The notes beneath the pieces are model-generated. The model ran no database searches, was not told the DNA's origin, and saw only the letters and a list, made by a program, of their open reading frames with translations. A stretch of DNA of 64,000 bases from Bryobacteraceae bacterium (GTDB taxonomy: Bacteria; Acidobacteriota; Terriglobia; Bryobacterales; Bryobacteraceae): positions 3,534,001 to 3,598,000 of the forward strand of contig BPGE01000001.1 of NCBI GenBank assembly GCA_026002875.1. Reading direction: 5' to 3'. The translations under genes were made by a program, and so were the position numbers. Positions 19,182-29,425 of the stretch are shown here, one piece after another (position 1 is the stretch's first letter; every line of letters starts with the position of its first letter).

Positions 19182-19315
19182 TCGGCAGCGCGGCGGTGCT
19201 GCCGCAGGACATGGCCTCGCGGGGTTGGGCGCTGGATTTCCATTTCCCTGCGCGGTGAAATGCAATTTTCATCGCCGCGCCTGCATCAGACGCCGGTGAA
19301 GCGGGTATTCTGAAA

Positions 19316-20551
19316 ATGATGCAGAGCCTGCTGGCCATCCTGCTGGCCGGTGGCGCGGGCGAACGGCTCTATCCTCTCACCCGCCGGACGGCGAAGCCCG
19401 CCGTCCCCTTCGGCAGCTATTACCGCATCATCGACTTCACTCTCTCCAACTGCGTCAACAGCGGCCTGCGCCGCATTTTCTGCCTCACCCAGTACAAGGC
19501 GCTGGAATTGACCCGTCATATCCGCGAGGGCTGGGATCTGTTTTCCGGCGAAATGGGCGAATTCATCGAAGTCATTCCGCCCATGAAGCGGATCCACTCG
19601 GACTGGTATCTCGGCACGGCCGACGCCGTCTACCAGAACATCGAAAGCATCATCGTCGAAAAGCCCGACCTCGTCCTGATTCTCGCCGCCGACCACATCT
19701 ACAAGATGGACTACATGGAGATGGCCGACTGGCATCTCCTCCACCAGGCCGACGTCACCATCGCCACCATCCAGGCCGATCCGGCTGAAGCTCCGCGGTT
19801 CGGCGTCGTCGACATCGATCCCCAGACCTACCGCATCCGCGGGTTCGAGGAGAAGCCGCAGCACGGCCACCCGGCGCGCTCCGCTTTCGACCCGAACATG
19901 ATCTCGGCTTCCATGGGCATCTACATCTTCCGCACCAGCGTGCTTCTGGAAGCCCTGCGCGCTGACGCCGCCGATCCGGATTCCGAGCACGATTTCGGAA
20001 AAAACGTCCTGCCGTCGCTGATCGGCTCCCACCGCGTCGTCGCCTATGATTTCCGCGACCTCAACCGGAAATGCGTCCGCTACTGGCGCGATGTCGGCAC
20101 CATCGACGCCTATTACGACGCCAACATGGACCTCGTGAGCGTGACGCCCGAGTTCAACCTCTACGACACCGAGTGGCCCATCCGCACCCGCATGCCCCAG
20201 GCGCCTCCGGCCAAGTTCGTTTTCGCTCAGGGCGGACGCCGCATGGGCGTCGCCACGGATTCCATCGTCGCCCCGGGCGTCATCGTCTCCGGCGGCCGCG
20301 TCCACCACTCCATCCTCAGCCCCGGCGTGCGCGTCAACTCCTACTGCGACATTGAAGACTCCATCCTCCTGCACGGCGTCAACGTCGGCCGCTATTCCCG
20401 CATCCGCCGCGCCATCATCGACACCGGAGTCCAGATCCCCGAGGGCTCTGTCATCGGCGAAGACCCCGACCGCGACCGCGCCGCCGGATATCATGTCACC
20501 CCGGGCGGCGTCACCGTCGTCAGCCCCGAGCCGCCCAACGATCCCTGGTAA
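19316..20551 (+). CDS. glgC: Glucose-1-phosphate adenylyltransferase
   Basis: ADP-glucose pyrophosphorylase, the committed step of bacterial glycogen synthesis (ATP + glucose-1-phosphate to ADP-glucose + PPi), cytoplasmic, 411 aa. The nucleotidyltransferase N-terminus (LAGGAGERLYPLTRRTAKPA, VPFGSYYRIIDFTLSNCVNS) and the sugar-binding GTADAVYQN and ADHIYKMDY motifs are intact. The C-terminal left-handed beta-helix repeats contain the EDSILLHGVNVGRYSRI region. No glgA or glgB lies in the window, although a debranching-type protein is encoded upstream. The first of two adjacent methionines at 19316 was used. Confidence 0.95.
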   Translation: MMQSLLAILLAGGAGERLYPLTRRTAKPAVPFGSYYRIIDFTLSNCVNSGLRRIFCLTQYKALELTRHIREGWDLFSGEMGEFIEVIPPMKRIHSDWYLGTADAVYQNIESIIVEKPDLVLILAADHIYKMDYMEMADWHLLHQADVTIATIQADPAEAPRFGVVDIDPQTYRIRGFEEKPQHGHPARSAFDPNMISASMGIYIFRTSVLLEALRADAADPDSEHDFGKNVLPSLIGSHRVVAYDFRDLNRKCVRYWRDVGTIDAYYDANMDLVSVTPEFNLYDTEWPIRTRMPQAPPAKFVFAQGGRRMGVATDSIVAPGVIVSGGRVHHSILSPGVRVNSYCDIEDSILLHGVNVGRYSRIRRAIIDTGVQIPEGSVIGEDPDRDRAAGYHVTPGGVTVVSPEPPNDPW

Positions 20552-20602
20552 CGCTGGCCCCCGGCCGCTCCAGCCCGTATAATTCGGATAGGACTGTCCG
20601 GT

Positions 20603-22216
20603 ATGCGGCTCGTCACCAAACTCATGTTGGCCGTGGCGGCCGTCGTGGCCCTGATCGCCGTCATTTCCGGCTACACCATTTACCGCGCCGAAGAGCGCCA
20701 CATGCTGGACGTCGTCATCGCCGGCGCCGACCAGCTCTCCGGCAGCATCACGTCCGCCACGTGGCACGCCATGCTCGCCGACCGCCGCGACGATGTCTAC
20801 CAGACGATGCAGACCATCGCCGAGAAGCAGGGCATCGACCGGCTGCGGCTGTTCAACGGACAGGGCGAGATCACTTTCTCCACCAACCCGGAAGACATCA
20901 GCCGCAGGTTCGGCCTCGAGGACCCGCAATGCAGCCGGTGCCACCGGCAGGGGCTGCGCCTGGCGTCGCTTCCCCTGCACGAGCGCGTGCAGATCCACAC
21001 TCCGCCCGAGGGACCGCGCCGCCTCTCCGTCATCACCCCCATCCCCAACGAGCCGCAATGCAGCAACGCCGCCTGCCACGCCCACCCGCCCCAGGTGCGC
21101 GTGCTCGGGCTGCTCGAAGTCAGCCTCAAGCTCGACACCGTGGACGAGGAGCTGGCCAACATGCAGGAGCGCATCGCCATCCGCGCCATCAGCGAAATCC
21201 TGCTGATCTGCCCCCTCATCTACTTCTTCGCCCGCCGCTTCTTCAGCCGTCCCATCCAGCGGCTGATCGCCAGCACGGAGTCCATCAGCCGCATGGAGCT
21301 CGATCATCCCGTCGAGATCCCTGAACACGCAGGCGAGATTACCGATCTGGCCCGCAGCTTCGAAGTGATGCGCGTCCGCCTGAAAGACGCCGTGGACCGC
21401 ATCAACTCTTTCACCCAGGAACTCGAACAGAAGGTCGAACAGCGCACGCGCGAGCTCAGAAGCGCCCACCAGAAGCTCATGCAGAGCGACCGCCTCGCCT
21501 CGCTCGGCCAGCTCGCCGCCAGCGTCGCTCATGAAATCAACAACCCCGTCGCCGGGGTCCTCAATCTCGCCAAGCTCATGGAGCGCCTTCTCCGCGATGA
21601 CGGCGTGCCTCCCGAACGGCTCGCCGATTTCCGCCGCTACCTCGGACAGATCGTCTCGGAAACCACCCGCGTCGGCCGCATCGTCGGCGATCTGCTCGCC
21701 TTCTCCCGCCGCTCGGCGCCCCACCACGCGGAAACCAACCTCAACCAGGTGATCGAATCCACCCTCTCCCTAGTCGCGCACAAGCTCAAGCTCGCCAACG
21801 TCGGCGTCGAGCTGCATCTCGATCCGCACCTTCCGCCCGTCCTCTGCGACCGCTCGCAGATGCAGCAGGTGGCGCTCAACCTCATCCTGAACGCCGCCGA
21901 GGCCATGCAGCCCCACGGCCAGGGTCTTCTCCGCATCGAATCCGGCCGCAACGGCGAGGAGGTCTTCATCCGCGTGACAGACAACGGGGAAGGAATCCCG
22001 CCCGAGGTGCTGCCCAAAATCTTCGATCCCTTCTTCACCACCAAGCCCGAGGGCAAAGGCGTCGGCCTCGGCCTCGCGGTCACGTACGGCATCATCCAGG
22101 CTCACCAGGGCGAAATCGAGGTCGTCAGCGAGCCGGGCAAAGGAACCACTTTTACCATCAACCTGCCCCTGCGCAAGGCGCCGGCGGCCGAGCCTTCCGG
22201 GGCGGTGCGGGGGTGA
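20603..22216 (+). CDS. Sensor histidine kinase with c-type haem motifs in its sensor domain
   Basis: Membrane kinase of 537 aa. A first helix at residues 5-25 and a second near 190-212 enclose a periplasmic domain of about 165 residues. That domain contains CSRCH (110-114) and a second motif CSNAACH (153-159, spacing CX4CH), both plausible haem c attachment sites. HAMP, coiled coil, HisKA ([21 protein letters not shown]310) and HATPase ([41 protein letters not shown]) follow. A haem-based redox or gas sensor is the natural reading. It opens a three-gene operon with archaemetzincin and a sigma-54 activator. Confidence 0.9.
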   Translation: MRLVTKLMLAVAAVVALIAVISGYTIYRAEERHMLDVVIAGADQLSGSITSATWHAMLADRRDDVYQTMQTIAEKQGIDRLRLFNGQGEITFSTNPEDISRRFGLEDPQCSRCHRQGLRLASLPLHERVQIHTPPEGPRRLSVITPIPNEPQCSNAACHAHPPQVRVLGLLEVSLKLDTVDEELANMQERIAIRAISEILLICPLIYFFARRFFSRPIQRLIASTESISRMELDHPVEIPEHAGEITDLARSFEVMRVRLKDAVDRINSFTQELEQKVEQRTRELRSAHQKLMQSDRLASLGQLAASVAHEINNPVAGVLNLAKLMERLLRDDGVPPERLADFRRYLGQIVSETTRVGRIVGDLLAFSRRSAPHHAETNLNQVIESTLSLVAHKLKLANVGVELHLDPHLPPVLCDRSQMQQVALNLILNAAEAMQPHGQGLLRIESGRNGEEVFIRVTDNGEGIPPEVLPKIFDPFFTTKPEGKGVGLGLAVTYGIIQAHQGEIEVVSEPGKGTTFTINLPLRKAPAAEPSGAVRG

Positions 22217-22757
22217 TCGTCTTGGGCCTCTTCGAGCTGCAAACCCCGCATGATCCTGCCCTGCCCCAGGGCGTGATCCCCGCCATGGCGGCCGCTCTCG
22301 AATCCTGCCTTCCCGTGCGCGTCGCCGGGCTCAAGCCTCTCCAGGCCCCCGCAGACGCCTTCGACGCGAAACGCGGCCAGTGGAGCGCGCCCGCCCTGCT
22401 CGAAAACATCCTGGCCTCGTTGCCGGACGGCATCCCCAAGGCCCTCGGCGTCACCGGCTCGGACCTCTTCATCCCCATGCTCAGCTTCGTCTACGGCCAG
22501 GCCCAGCTGAAGGGCCGCGCCGGCGTCGTCTCCGTCGCACGCCTCAGGCAGGAATACTACGGTCTCCCCCCCAACAGCGCCCTGCTTCTGGAGCGGGCGC
22601 GCAAGGAGGCCGTGCACGAGGCCGGCCACCTGCTCGGCCTCGTGCATTGCTCTTCGCCCGGGTGCGTTATGCGCCTGTCGGTGCAGGTGGGACAGATCGA
22701 TCTCAAAGGCGAGGCGCCGTGCCCGGCCTGCGCGGCCCGCCTCCGGGAGGTGACGGC

Positions 22758-22761
<4 letters not shown>
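22213..22761 (+). CDS. amzA: Archaemetzincin-family zinc metalloprotease
   Basis: Putative metallopeptidase of 182 aa. The metzincin signature HEAGHLLGLVHC (residues 135-146) is followed by CVM and a CPAC pair, the HExxHxxGxxHCx4CxM...CxxC arrangement that defines archaemetzincins, with catalytic and structural zinc sites. No signal peptide is visible, so it is probably cytoplasmic. GTG at 22213 overlaps the kinase stop, and its own stop overlaps the next ATG, so it is embedded and coupled between the kinase and its response regulator. Its substrate is unknown. Confidence 0.88.
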
Positions 22762-24110
<1,349 letters not shown>

Positions 24111-24113
24111 CTC

Positions 24114-24932
24114 TCACACATCGAGAAACGCCAGCCCGCACACCGTGTCGAACTCCCGCCGCGGCAGCGCCCGGCCCAGATCCTGCGGCACCGCGCCCCC
24201 GTCGGCCAGCGTCGCCGCTCCGCTGGCCGCCGCCAGCGCCAGCTGCAGCCGGTCCACCTCATGCCGCATCCACGCCACGGCTTCTCCGTCCCGCAGCAGG
24301 TGGACTGTCCGGAACCCTTCCGCGGGCCGCACGCGGATCAGCGCCCCGTTCTCCGCCGGGCCCAGCACCGTCCCGTCCACCGGCGACAGCACGCGCGCCT
24401 CCACCCCATTGCGCCTCACGAGGAACGCCGGCTCGTTCACCCGCACCTCCGTGCCGGGCGCCGGCGCTTCGATGCGGCCGTCCCCGCCCAGCAGCCGCCG
24501 CCCCAGATCGTCGAGCCCGACTTCCAGCATTCCGTCTTCGGCCTCCCTCACCCAGGTGTGGCCGCGGTGGTAGTAGCGGTCCAGCGGCACGGCCACGCCG
24601 CACACCTCGGTGTCGGCGGTCGCCGCCGCGGCTTCTTCGGATAACTGCAGCCGCGCATGCATCCGGCAGCCGCGGCAGTCAAACTCCTGGTCGCAGCACC
24701 GCCCCGGCAGCTCCCCGGTGATCGCGTGCCGGCAGCGCCGCTCTTCCGGCGTCAGCTCCTCGAACGCCGCATGCCAGTACACGCGCCCTTCCTGCTTCTT
24801 CTGCACCGTGCGGAAGCTCCGCCACAGCGCCACCAGCACCGTGCCCGCCACCGCCAGCGCCACCGTGAAGAACACGCCCAGGAAGATCAGATAGCCGGCG
24901 TGCCACTCGAAGCCGTACACCCACGGGAACAT
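24114..24932 (-). CDS. Membrane-anchored GcvH-like protein of the Qrc-like cluster
   Basis: Protein of 272 aa, last gene of the cluster. One N-terminal helix (about residues 12-38) is followed by a cysteine-rich segment, CRHAITGELPGRCC then CRGCRMH, and a domain resembling glycine-cleavage H protein (YYHRGHTWVREAEDGMLEVG ... VLSPVDGTVLG). The position of the lipoyl lysine in true GcvH (ESVKA context) is occupied by RRNGV here, so lipoylation is unlikely. A short ATLADGG peptide near the C-terminus recurs in two other proteins of the cluster. Probably a structural or redox-accessory subunit; function unproven. Confidence 0.72.
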   Translation of the reverse strand: MFPWVYGFEWHAGYLIFLGVFFTVALAVAGTVLVALWRSFRTVQKKQEGRVYWHAAFEELTPEERRCRHAITGELPGRCCDQEFDCRGCRMHARLQLSEEAAAATADTEVCGVAVPLDRYYHRGHTWVREAEDGMLEVGLDDLGRRLLGGDGRIEAPAPGTEVRVNEPAFLVRRNGVEARVLSPVDGTVLGPAENGALIRVRPAEGFRTVHLLRDGEAVAWMRHEVDRLQLALAAASGAATLADGGAVPQDLGRALPRREFDTVCGLAFLDV

Positions 24933-24935
24933 CGC

Positions 24936-26195
24936 TTACCTCCTCGCTTCCGTCATCGCCAGCTCCCGCTCCTGCGGAAACAGCGTCAGATAGCGGTACG
25001 AGAACGAGTACACCAGCATCCCGTACGCCACCACGAACCCGAACGCCGCAAACTCCTGCCACGACGGCCAGTACAGCAGCAGCCGGTCGAACGGCATCGT
25101 CGGCAGCGCCAGCGTCTGGATCGTGAACACGAACCGGTTCAGCGTCACCCCAAGGCACGCCATCGCCGCGCCCGTGATCAGCAACCCCCGCCGCGCCCGC
25201 CACTCCGGCTTCAGCAGCAGAAGCGCCGGAATCAGCCCCAGCAGCGCAATCTCCGTGAACAGGATCCATGTGCCGAACGCCCCGCCGTATTCATAAAACC
25301 GGTGCGCCGGGAATCCGCGCTCCGGCGCCGTCTGGTTGATCCACAGCATCGTGTCCAGGCACTTGAAGAAGACGTACGCCAGCAGGAGCTTGCCCGAGAT
25401 CCGCCCCAGCGTCTGGTACACCTCGTCCTTCACCAGCCGCCGCCGCGTCGCTTTCTCCGCCAGCCACGTCGTCAGCGCCACGAACGACGGTCCCACCGCC
25501 ATCGCCGACAGCACGAACAGGAAGAACGTGCTCGGCCAGATCAGGAACCCTTCGCGGAACGCGAACGGCCGCCCCCTCAGCACGCCGAACAGCCCGCCCA
25601 GCGACCCCTGATGGAAGAACGACAGCAGCGTCCCGATCAGCGCGAACACCACCATCACCTTGTGCAGGTTGTACTCGAACACCAGCATCGACGGTTTCCA
25701 CTTCAGCCGCCGGTTCTTCAGGAAAATCGGCACGTACTCGATCAGAAGCACCGTCAGGTAGCACGTGATGCAGAACGTCACCTCGGTCAGCATCGAGTGC
25801 ACGTTCGGGTGGTAGAAAGTGAACCACGCGCGCAGCGGCTGCCCCACGTCGACCGCCAGAATCAGCACCGCGCCGCTGTAGCAGACCAGCCCGATCACCA
25901 CCGCGCTGTTGATCACCGCCTTCAGTTCCGTCTTCTTCAGCACGTACAGCAGGAACCCCGTGAAGAACGCCCCCGCCCCCAGCGCGATCACCGCCAGGTC
26001 GAGGAAGATCCACAGCCCGAACACATAGCGGTTGTCCATGTTCGTGTGGAACAGTCCGCCGCGCAGGCACAGGAAGATCGCGTACGCCCCCAGCGCCAGC
26101 AGCGCCGCCCACGGCGCCGCCCACAGCAGGAACCGTCCGAAGGGCGCGCGACGCACGCCGCGCGCGATCCAGGCTTCATCCAGCCGCTCAACCAC
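24936..26195 (-). CDS. NrfD/PsrC-family membrane subunit (QrcD-like)
   Basis: Polytopic membrane protein of 419 aa with about ten helices, of the NrfD/PsrC type that exchanges electrons between quinones and a periplasmic iron-sulfur subunit. It follows the ferredoxin-type gene with an 8-bp overlap. The start is GTG at 26195, with GGGAGGT about 7 nt upstream. It is distinct from actC and starts with a short basic tail (IARGVRRAPFGRFLLWAAP). Together with its neighbours it matches the membrane component of a Qrc-like complex. Confidence 0.9.
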   Translation of the reverse strand: MVERLDEAWIARGVRRAPFGRFLLWAAPWAALLALGAYAIFLCLRGGLFHTNMDNRYVFGLWIFLDLAVIALGAGAFFTGFLLYVLKKTELKAVINSAVVIGLVCYSGAVLILAVDVGQPLRAWFTFYHPNVHSMLTEVTFCITCYLTVLLIEYVPIFLKNRRLKWKPSMLVFEYNLHKVMVVFALIGTLLSFFHQGSLGGLFGVLRGRPFAFREGFLIWPSTFFLFVLSAMAVGPSFVALTTWLAEKATRRRLVKDEVYQTLGRISGKLLLAYVFFKCLDTMLWINQTAPERGFPAHRFYEYGGAFGTWILFTEIALLGLIPALLLLKPEWRARRGLLITGAAMACLGVTLNRFVFTIQTLALPTMPFDRLLLYWPSWQEFAAFGFVVAYGMLVYSFSYRYLTLFPQERELAMTEARR

Positions 26196-26925
26196 GTCTC
26201 ACCTCCCCGAACCCCCGCGTCGCTTCCCGCACCTCGGCGCGCGAGGTCCTGTAGAAAACCTTCGGCCCCGTGCCCAGCGTGTCCAGCAGGCGGAAGACGC
26301 CCTGTTCATGGCACGCGGCGGCGAACTCTTCGTCGTTCAGGTCGCCGAACCGGATCGCCTGCGCCGGGCACGCCTCGGCGCACGCCGGCGTGTAGTGCAC
26401 CGGCCCTTCCTCCCCGTCATGGGCGGCTTTCTCAAGCGCCGCCTGCCAGCGCCCGTGGCAGAAGTTGCACTTCTCCACCGTGCCGCGCTGCCGCACGCTC
26501 ACGCGCGGATTCAGCGCCTTCTCCATCCCCGCCGGCCACTGCGGATCCCGCCAGTTGAATACGCGCGCCTGATACGGGCAGGCGGCCATGCAGTAGCGGC
26601 ACCCGAGGCACCGCTCGGGAATCTGGCCCACAATGCCGGTCACGGGGTCGAATTCCACCGCCTTCTGCGGGCACACGCTCTGGCACGGCGTCTCGTCCTC
26701 GCACTGCATGCACATCACCGGGATGAAGGCGTCGCGCCCGCCCGTCTTCAGGCGGAACACGCGCAGCCAGTTCAGCCCGGTGCGCGGCGTCGCCGAAGCC
26801 TGCGGCGGCGGAACGTTGTTCTCCACCGCGCAGGCCACCATGCACGCGCCGCAGCCGTTGCAGCGGTCCAGGTCGATCAGCATCGCGTATCGCGCCGTCT
26901 TCGTTTCTGCGCCGAGTTTCCTCAT
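26188..26925 (-). CDS. 4Fe-4S ferredoxin-type electron-transfer subunit (QrcC-like)
   Basis: Iron-sulfur protein of 245 aa of the DmsB/NrfC/QrcC class. Four cysteine groups are visible: CNGCGACMVAC, CMQCEDETPCQSVC, CLGCRYCMAAC and CNFC...CAEAC, enough for up to four clusters. No signal peptide is present, so it would be co-exported with the TAT-tagged MopB-like partner. The ATG at 26925 overlaps the stop of that partner by 3 bp; upstream in-frame sequence is only a shadow of it. It should wire the haem and MopB-like subunits to the NrfD subunit. Confidence 0.92.
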   Translation of the reverse strand: MRKLGAETKTARYAMLIDLDRCNGCGACMVACAVENNVPPPQASATPRTGLNWLRVFRLKTGGRDAFIPVMCMQCEDETPCQSVCPQKAVEFDPVTGIVGQIPERCLGCRYCMAACPYQARVFNWRDPQWPAGMEKALNPRVSVRQRGTVEKCNFCHGRWQAALEKAAHDGEEGPVHYTPACAEACPAQAIRFGDLNDEEFAAACHEQGVFRLLDTLGTGPKVFYRTSRAEVREATRGFGEVRRG

Positions 26926-28814
26926 GACTTCACCACCTTGGCTTCGCCCAGGCTCCAGGCGCCGTCCGGGCGGACTTCGCAGGCGAGCACGAGCGCCGGC
27001 CCGCCGCAGATGGCGATCACGTCCGGCCGCGCCTCGCCGGCGCGCACGCGCACCGGCCACGCGCCGCGCGGCGACATCAGCCGCGCCAGCGCGCCTTCCT
27101 CCATGCGGTAGCGCTGCAGCAGCTCCGGATGCGCCGCCGCCTGTTGCGGCCCCTCGCGCAGCTCGGACTCCTGCCACAGCTTGCCCAGCATCGGCGACAC
27201 CGCAGCCTGCCGCCAACCGAACGCCACCACCGCCGGCGACGCCGCAGCCGGCTCAGCCGCGCGCAGCCAGTCCTCCGCCTTCCGCCCTTCGGCCGCGGCG
27301 CGCGCCACCACGGGCGCAGGGCCGCCGCTCTCGCTCGTCCAGTAGAATCCCTCCTCAGCCACCTTCGCCTTCGCGCCGGCGGCTTCAGCCAGCTCCGCCA
27401 GCTCCTCGGCGAGAGCCGTCTCCGCACCGGCCAGCCGCGCCGTCGCCTCCGCCCCCGCCAGCACGCCCTCGGGCGCGCGCATTACGGCGGGCGCAATGGC
27501 GATCTGCGCCCGGGGCGCGTCGTTCGGCTGCGCCGCATCCAGCGGCGCTTCCAGCCATACCGGCGCCGGAATCAGCCACTCCGCCTTGCCCGCAAACTGC
27601 GCACGGTTCCACGTCACCGCCGCCACCACCGCGTCGGGCGCCAGCTTCTTCTCTACAAGATGCCAGGGCACGGAAAGGCCCGGCCACGGCTCGTCGAGAA
27701 TCAGCACGCCGATCGAGCCGTCGGCTGCTTCCTCGATGCTCTGCGCCGCGGCCAGCGTCCAGTCTTTCGGCACGGGCAGAGCAGGCCGCGCGCGGAATCC
27801 CTCCGCGCCGAGCAGAGCGTTCAGCGCCGCCGCGGCGGCCCGGGCCTCGCGGCTCAGCGGCCCGCCTACCGGATCGCCGTCGGCCAGCACCAGCGCCGGA
27901 CGATGCTCGAGCAGCAGCGCAGCAGCAGCTTCAATCCGGGACGCTTCGATGCCCGCCAGCTCCGCCGCGCGCCGCGGCGGCATCGCCTCGGCCGCCCTGC
28001 GCCATTCCTCCGCGCCCTTCAGCCGCGCCAGCCGGCTCTGCATCTCAGGCCGCGCCAGCCAGCAGTGGCCGATTGCGAGCAGCAGCGCCGTCTCCGCGCC
28101 AGGCCTCACCGGCAGCCATTCATCGGCGAGCCCCGCCGTGCGCGAGCGCCGCGCTTCGGCCTGAATCAGCCGGAAGCCGCGCTCGACGGCATGGGAGGGA
28201 GCAGCCCAGCCGTCGAGCACAGGCGTGCCGAGCGAGAGCACGGCCTTCACGTGCGCGAGGTCCGCCGCCAGCTCGCACGGCTTCTCCAGCAACGCCGCCA
28301 GCGCCTGCGCCGTGCCGCCTTCGATCACCGGCGGCGTCAGATACGCGCCGCCGATCGCGGCCAGGTGCCGCCGGTGCAGCAGCGACGACGCGCGGCCAGG
28401 GGCCAGATCCAGCACCGCCACGGCCCCGCGCCGCTGTTCCACGGCCGCGCGCAGCGCGGAGAGAGCTTCTTCCACGCCAACCGCCTTGTCCTTCCGCCGG
28501 CACTCGCGCAGCCGCAACGGATGCCACGCCATGTGGTGCGCTGCGAATCCCGCAGGGCACATTGCCGCCCCGTTCGGGCAGACTCCATGCACCACGCCTT
28601 CCGTCATCCGCAGCTTCACCGCGCACGCCGCCGGGCACAGCGGGCACCGCGCCTCGCGCTCTTCAATCGCGCCGCGCGGCACGCGCGGCATCCAGTGCCA
28701 GTTCTGGCTCCAGATCGCCGTATCGCCCAGCAGCCGCCAGGGCAGCGGGGACACGGCCAGTCCGGCGGCCGCTCCCCCGGCCAGGGACAGAACATCTCTG
28801 CGTTGGATCTTCAT
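26922..28814 (-). CDS. TAT-exported MopB-like subunit (QrcB-like)
   Basis: Protein of 630 aa with a twin-arginine signal (KIQRRDVLSLAGGAAAG) and a molybdopterin-oxidoreductase-like fold. Near the N-terminus CPLCPAACAVKL and VCPNG give a CxxCxxxC...C arrangement for one 4Fe-4S cluster. It is shorter than catalytic family members, and I see no clear Mo-ligand Ser/Cys/Sec motif after the cluster, as in QrcB and ActB, which lack Mo. ATG at 28814 is preceded by GGAGGAG, so it was preferred to an upstream in-frame GTG at 28838. Alanine-rich, consistent with the high GC. Confidence 0.82.
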   Translation of the reverse strand: MKIQRRDVLSLAGGAAAGLAVSPLPWRLLGDTAIWSQNWHWMPRVPRGAIEEREARCPLCPAACAVKLRMTEGVVHGVCPNGAAMCPAGFAAHHMAWHPLRLRECRRKDKAVGVEEALSALRAAVEQRRGAVAVLDLAPGRASSLLHRRHLAAIGGAYLTPPVIEGGTAQALAALLEKPCELAADLAHVKAVLSLGTPVLDGWAAPSHAVERGFRLIQAEARRSRTAGLADEWLPVRPGAETALLLAIGHCWLARPEMQSRLARLKGAEEWRRAAEAMPPRRAAELAGIEASRIEAAAALLLEHRPALVLADGDPVGGPLSREARAAAAALNALLGAEGFRARPALPVPKDWTLAAAQSIEEAADGSIGVLILDEPWPGLSVPWHLVEKKLAPDAVVAAVTWNRAQFAGKAEWLIPAPVWLEAPLDAAQPNDAPRAQIAIAPAVMRAPEGVLAGAEATARLAGAETALAEELAELAEAAGAKAKVAEEGFYWTSESGGPAPVVARAAAEGRKAEDWLRAAEPAAASPAVVAFGWRQAAVSPMLGKLWQESELREGPQQAAAHPELLQRYRMEEGALARLMSPRGAWPVRVRAGEARPDVIAICGGPALVLACEVRPDGAWSLGEAKVVKS

Positions 28815-28834
28815 GGCGTCCTCTCCTCCCGCCC

Positions 28835-29419
28835 TCACTTGTGGCAGTCCAGGCAGCTATGCTCCAGCCGGTTTTGCCGGTGGCAGGCCACGCAGTCGTC
28901 CATCCGCATGCCGCCCGCGCGCTTCAGGCCCAAAGGACCCGTGCGCTTCCCCATCACGTCTTCCGGATACCCGGTGAACCGGTGCACCCGGTAGACGGGC
29001 AGCCGGTCGGACTTGCCGATGTCGCCGTGGCACTTCTCGCACGCCACCTTCCCGCGCTGCACGTGGGCGGAATGCGGGAACCAGGCATTGTCCGGCTGGC
29101 GCGCGTAAATCTTCCACTGCGGCTCGATGCCGGGCTCGACGAAACGCGCGATGAAATCCTTCTCCGCCTGCGTCTCGCCCAGCGGCGCGCTGTGGCAGCC
29201 CGCGCACGATTCCAGCTTCGGCACGCCCGCGAAGGTGCCGTCCACGCGGAACGAATGGCAGTCCTCGCAGCTCATGCCGCCCTTCTCGCCCACATGGGCG
29301 ATGTGGCTGAACTGCACCGGCTGCGGCTCCTCGCGGTAGAGGATGCGCGGCATGCTCCACCAGCCGGCGCTGAACGCCACGCTGAATCCAGCCAGAAACA
29401 GAATGCCTGTCCGAATCAT
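28835..29419 (-). CDS. Pentahaem membrane-anchored cytochrome c (QrcA-like)
   Basis: Cytochrome c of 194 aa with an N-terminal signal-anchor helix (ILFLAGFSVAFSAGWWSM) and five CxxCH motifs: CEDCH, CAGCH, CEKCH, CVACH and CLDCH. Extra histidines in FSHIAH and PHSAHV could serve as distal ligands. The layout resembles ActA and QrcA. It lies between a GcvH-like gene (6 bp upstream) and the MopB-like gene, and is probably the entry or exit point for periplasmic electrons in the complex. Confidence 0.9.
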   Translation of the reverse strand: MIRTGILFLAGFSVAFSAGWWSMPRILYREEPQPVQFSHIAHVGEKGGMSCEDCHSFRVDGTFAGVPKLESCAGCHSAPLGETQAEKDFIARFVEPGIEPQWKIYARQPDNAWFPHSAHVQRGKVACEKCHGDIGKSDRLPVYRVHRFTGYPEDVMGKRTGPLGLKRAGGMRMDDCVACHRQNRLEHSCLDCHK

Positions 29420-29425
29420 GCCTGT

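Noticed and set aside
19286-21727. 813-aa minus-strand open frame over glgC and the haem-motif kinase
   Set aside because: Opposite two clear genes; Gly/Asp/Val-rich shadow without domains.
24114-24932. Functional lipoyl carrier (GcvH) assignment
   Set aside because: The lysine that carries lipoate in GcvH is not present at the matching position, and no gcvT or gcvP gene is nearby.
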